From assembly GCA_014729055.1 (NCBI GenBank), contig WJKO01000147.1, positions 1-9,307 on the forward strand: 9,307 nucleotides of DNA, read 5' to 3'. This DNA comes from Promethearchaeota archaeon (GTDB lineage Archaea > Asgardarchaeota > Lokiarchaeia > Sigyniarchaeales > Promethearchaeaceae). Positions 6,699 to 9,307 of the stretch are shown here, one piece after another. Positions within the stretch are counted from its first letter, which is position 1. The number at the start of each line of letters is the position of its first letter. The notes beneath the pieces are model-generated. The model was not told the DNA's origin, did no database searches, and was given only the letters and a program-made list of their open reading frames with translations. Both the position numbers and the translations under genes were made by a program.

Positions 6699-6713
6699 AA
6701 GTTGACTTACTTC
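6699..6713 (+). repeat. 15-bp element, copy 1 (AAGTTGACTTACTTC)
   Basis: This element matches the sequence at 7941-7955 at 13 of 15 positions (AAGTTNANTTACTTC). It lies between the TATA-like element and the start codon of the URO-D gene and overlaps an imperfect inverted repeat (AAGTA at 6693-6697 with TACTT at 6708-6712). A repressor bound here would cover the expected transcription start. Chance similarity cannot be excluded. Confidence 0.3.
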
Positions 6714-6717
6714 GAAT

Positions 6718-7878
6718 ATGGACAGTCAAGAAAGAGTTAAAAGAGCATTTCATTTTGATAAACCAGATAGAGTTCCAAAAATTCTTTTTTCTCTCGCTTC
6801 TGACTTCTTTGCATTCCCCGTAAGTCCGTCGATAGATTTTCAGCCCACAAATTATCCTCCACATGCCGGAGGTGGTCCTGCAGCTTATAGATCCTTACTA
6901 GACCGAGTCTTTATCAATTCTTATCATTGGAAATCAGAATGTAGAAAAGAGTTAGGGTTACCACGCGCTTGGTGGAATCATGAGATCGATGGGAAAATAA
7001 TCACAATTGACGAATGGGGAGTTCTTTGGAGCAGTGGAGCAGCTAAAAGGGATTTGACGATGGGTCATCCCATTAAAGGACCATTTACGGATTCATGGGA
7101 TGCGCTTGATACCTATCAACCGCCTGATGTTTATGATGAATCCAGATATCGTTTCTGGAATCCATTAATGAAAGCAATTGGATATGGTAAATATTTGCTT
7201 GGACATCTTGGGGTTTGTTTTCTCCACAATTTACCATCTTGGTTGCGTGGGTTTACGAAAATAATGTTAGATTTTAGGAGAAATCCAAACGAGGTGCATA
7301 AGTTGGTCAAAATTGTGACAGACTATTTCTACGAACAAATACAAATCATGAAAGAAAAAGCACCCCGAATGGATGCAATATGTGTCTGTGATGATTTAGG
7401 CACGTAAACAAGCCCAGTTATATCTCCAAAATTATTTCGCAAGTTTTTTTATGATCCATATAAAAAAATAATCAGACTTATTCATGATTTAGACATGGAT
7501 TTCATTTTGCACAGTTGTGGACAAATCAAGGAGCTTCTACCAATTTTGGTAGAATTGGGCGTAGATGTAATGGAATTCGATTCACCGAATATGACGGGGG
7601 TTGAGAACTACAAAAAATATGCTGAGAATCATCAAATGGCATTTTGGTTGAGTTCCAACATTCAAACAACTTATACAAAGGGCACACCGAAAGAAATTGA
7701 AGACGAAGTGAAATATTACGTAAAGGAGATAGGAAACAATAACGGCGGTTTGGCCTTCTATTTATATATAGACAATTCGGTTCTTGAGGTGCCTTGGAAG
7801 AACAGACGAGCTTATAGGAAAGCAATGAAGAAGTGGGGAAATTATAATGATGAAGGCGTCATTGATTGGCTTGCTTGA
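6718..7878 (+). pseudogene. URO-D superfamily (MtaA/CmuA-like) gene with an in-frame TAA
   Basis: A 386-codon URO-D fold gene. Members decarboxylate uroporphyrinogen or, in the MtaA/MtbA/CmuA branch, move methyl groups between corrinoids and thiols. It opens with RVKRAFHFDKPDRVP (7-21), typical of the non-HemE branch; the HemE motif with MRQAGR is absent. Codon 230 (7405-7407) is TAA within DDLGT-stop-TSP. Relatives have DDLGTQ-SP, so CAA probably became TAA by one C-to-T change. The frame continues without a shift: SPKLFRKFFYDPYKK, then HSCG at 265-268, as in the His-x-Cys zinc motif of this branch, and GTPKEIEDEV. The third zinc Cys of MtaA/CmuA is not seen. Other genes here end in TAA, which argues against general recoding. 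The 229-residue product would lose the HxC motif; ATG 7495 has no ribosome binding site. Read-through or a sequencing error is possible. It precedes the GH35 gene. Confidence 0.88.
7405..7407 (+). other. Premature TAA replacing a family-conserved Gln codon
   Basis: The ochre stop interrupts the URO-D family frame at codon 230 with homology intact on both sides and no indel. UAG would have allowed pyrrolysine, known in some archaea with methyltransferase genes, but this codon is UAA, so that explanation does not apply. Confidence 0.85.
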
Positions 7879-7910
7879 ACAAGCATGAAAGTGAGTCTTT
7901 TATTTTACTA
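7872..7910 (+). terminator. Small hairpin over the stop codon followed by a T-rich stretch
   Basis: TGCTTGAACAAGCA at 7872-7885 is a perfect inverted repeat (a five-base stem with a GAAC loop, or six-base arms spaced by two) that includes the TGA stop of the URO-D frame. T-rich sequence follows from about 7897. The T-tract alone could terminate an archaeal transcript; the hairpin may be incidental. Confidence 0.35.
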
Positions 7911-7940
7911 TTTTAAAACACAAAATTTTATTATTTTCTA

Positions 7941-7955
7941 AAGTTTATTTACTTC
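7941..7955 (+). repeat. 15-bp element, copy 2 (AAGTTTATTTACTTC)
   Basis: This is the second copy of the AAGTTNANTTACTTC element, 59 bases before the GH35 start. Its different distance from the start codon compared with copy 1 weakens the case for a shared operator, unless the two promoters are placed differently. Confidence 0.3.
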
Positions 7956-8014
7956 ATACATAAATTCTATATGATCTTTGATTAAATGCAGAAAAAATTA
8001 GATTGGTTTTTAGA

Positions 8015-9307
8015 ATGAGTAAAGATATTGATACTGGAAGAGTAAAATGGGATAAATATTCGCTTTTTATAAATGATGAAAGGAAATTTTTAGTAGGTGG
8101 AGAATTTCACTACTGGCGGGCTCCCGATCAAGAATCATGGGAGGATATATTAAAAGCGTATAAAGCTGCGGGTCTGAATTGCGTGCGAATATATTTTCAT
8201 TGGGGATTTCATCAACCAGATGAGGATGTATTTGTCTTTGGGGGCAACCGAGATGTAAGAAATCTATTAAAGATATGCGAGGAATTAGGACTATATGTAT
8301 TAATTGCCTCTGGACCATATATCTGTGCTGAAACAAATGCGGGAGGTTATCCATTTTGGCTTTTAAATCAACGAGACGTAAATGTCCGCCATTTGAAATC
8401 TACTCTTATTCAAGATTATGATCAAAAATATATGAATTATTGTGTCAGATGGCTTCAAACGTTTGTACATGAGATAAGGGATTTTCAATTAACGGAACGT
8501 GAAGATGGCTGCATAATTGGATATCAAATTGAAAATGAATATCCTGAAAAAATCGTTGTTGTTGGTGGTCTCCAAGAATATATGGAACAATTAAAAAAAA
8601 CAGTCATAAGAGCAGGCATTAGTGTACCAATCTTTCACAATGATATATGGGAAAACAACTCTTGGAATGGTTTGGTCGATCTTTATGGTTTTGATAAATA
8701 CGTAATCCACGCGAATAAGAAACCTAAAAAATTGCCACTTGAGAAATGGAAATTAAAGAATTTCGTCAGAAAAACAAAGAAAATAGAATCAACGGTAAGA
8801 AAATTTGATCCTCCAGCCAGTAAAAGTCCTCTATTTATTCCGGAATTACAAGGCGGTTGGTATAATCATTGGTGTGTAAAATATGGCTATGATGCACTCT
8901 ATGATTTCTATGGGGAGCAATATCAAAAATTGATCATGGAAACAATGGCAAGCCAAGGCGTAACAATTATGAGTCTATATATGTTCTACGGAGGAACAAA
9001 TTACGGAATTATCTCGAATCCCGAAGTATACACGAGTTATGATTACAGTGCTGCTCTGAGAGAATTTCGATATCGTTCCAATAGACTTAGATATATTCGT
9101 TTGTTTACGCTTTTCTGTAAAAGCTTTGAAAAAGAATTCTCCCATACTGACCCAGTTGATAATTTTACCATAAAAGCAGATGTTCGATTAATTGTTTATG
9201 CAGAACGTGTATCCGAGGATGGTACGAAATTTCATTTTTTAAGAAATTTCAACACAAATACCATCGAAAAGTTTACATTGACCTTGTCTGATGGAATAAA
9301 GATCCCA
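8015..9307 (+). CDS. Glycoside hydrolase family 35 beta-galactosidase, 3' end outside the window
   Basis: The first 431 residues of a GH35 enzyme, a retaining beta-galactosidase (or exo-beta-glucosaminidase) that releases terminal sugars from oligosaccharides. Seen in order: GGEFHYWR at 28-35; GPYICAETNAGGYPFWL from 100, the family signature with Thr for the usual Trp after CAE; GYQIENEY at 169-176, with Glu175 the likely acid/base; PELQGGW at 276-282, with Glu277 the likely nucleophile; and MFYGGTNYG at 323-331. Together these make an apparently intact TIM-barrel catalytic domain, with the beginning of the C-terminal beta domains at the window edge. There is no signal peptide or membrane anchor, so it should act in the cytoplasm on imported oligosaccharides. 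ATG 8015 is the only ATG after the in-frame TGA at 7979, and no Shine-Dalgarno sequence is seen. It follows the URO-D gene by 136 bases, in the same direction. Confidence 0.94.
   Translation, partial: MSKDIDTGRVKWDKYSLFINDERKFLVGGEFHYWRAPDQESWEDILKAYKAAGLNCVRIYFHWGFHQPDEDVFVFGGNRDVRNLLKICEELGLYVLIASGPYICAETNAGGYPFWLLNQRDVNVRHLKSTLIQDYDQKYMNYCVRWLQTFVHEIRDFQLTEREDGCIIGYQIENEYPEKIVVVGGLQEYMEQLKKTVIRAGISVPIFHNDIWENNSWNGLVDLYGFDKYVIHANKKPKKLPLEKWKLKNFVRKTKKIESTVRKFDPPASKSPLFIPELQGGWYNHWCVKYGYDALYDFYGEQYQKLIMETMASQGVTIMSLYMFYGGTNYGIISNPEVYTSYDYSAALREFRYRSNRLRYIRLFTLFCKSFEKEFSHTDPVDNFTIKADVRLIVYAERVSEDGTKFHFLRNFNTNTIEKFTLTLSDGIKIP

Noticed and set aside
7405..7407. Pyrrolysine or genome-wide recoding as the reason for the internal stop
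   Set aside because: The codon is UAA, not UAG, and four other genes in the window end normally in TAA.
7495..7878. Separate gene starting at ATG 7495
   Set aside because: This is the 3' part of the URO-D frame. The family sequence continues upstream of the ATG as far as the TAA, so it is a fragment of one broken gene.
6718..7878. Authentic uroporphyrinogen decarboxylase (hemE)
   Set aside because: The N-terminal HemE motif with MRQAGR is missing and the HSCG motif points to the MtaA/CmuA-like branch.
7526..8354. Minus-strand frames at 7526-7825 and 8067-8354
   Set aside because: They are opposite conserved URO-D and GH35 coding sequence and have no family resemblance.
1..9307. tRNA, rRNA, CRISPR array, insertion sequence or integrase
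   Set aside because: No clover-leaf-like sequence, spaced direct repeats, transposase motif or terminal inverted repeats were seen in reading both strands by eye.

Overview
The window is AT-rich chromosomal DNA from an archaeon. The firmest evidence is a complete aCPSF1/FttA gene (KH domains joined to a metallo-beta-lactamase/beta-CASP nuclease), an architecture found throughout the archaea. BRE/TATA-like elements, GTG starts without Shine-Dalgarno sequences and a gene closely followed by a T-tract fit this. The low GC, unknown membrane proteins, a URO-D-like methyltransferase homologue and a GH35 beta-galactosidase would suit an Asgard-type or other sediment heterotroph. That placement is inference, because no lineage-specific marker is present.

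Layout. (1) 61-1068 (+) is a multi-pass membrane protein ending in a T8 tract. (2) 1373-3283 (+) is aCPSF1, with its own promoter and a good ribosome binding site. (3) 3324-4271 (-), convergent with aCPSF1, is a NapH/NosR-type membrane polyferredoxin. (4) 4495-5259 (-) is a soluble basic protein that I do not recognise. (5) A 161-bp divergent intergenic region holds two oppositely facing TATA elements and a perfect inverted repeat. (6) 5421-5714 (+) is a MoaD/ThiS/SAMP-like beta-grasp protein with a terminal Gly-Gly; its stop abuts and probably couples to (7) 5723-6670 (+), an unknown multi-pass membrane protein. (8) 6718-7878 (+) is a URO-D superfamily gene of the MtaA/CmuA-like kind, interrupted by a single in-frame TAA exactly where the family usually has Gln. 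(9) 8015 to the window end (+) is a cytoplasmic GH35 beta-galactosidase, cut off by the window.

How they fit together. The left half is housekeeping (RNA 3'-end formation) beside redox and membrane genes with no visible partners. The pair 5421-6670 looks like a functional unit: a ubiquitin-like or sulfur-carrier protein plus a membrane partner. The pair 6718-9307 looks like the start of a carbohydrate catabolism locus continuing to the right. A similar 15-bp element lies upstream of both of its genes, which could mean co-regulation. No tRNA, rRNA, CRISPR array, insertion sequence or integrase was seen.
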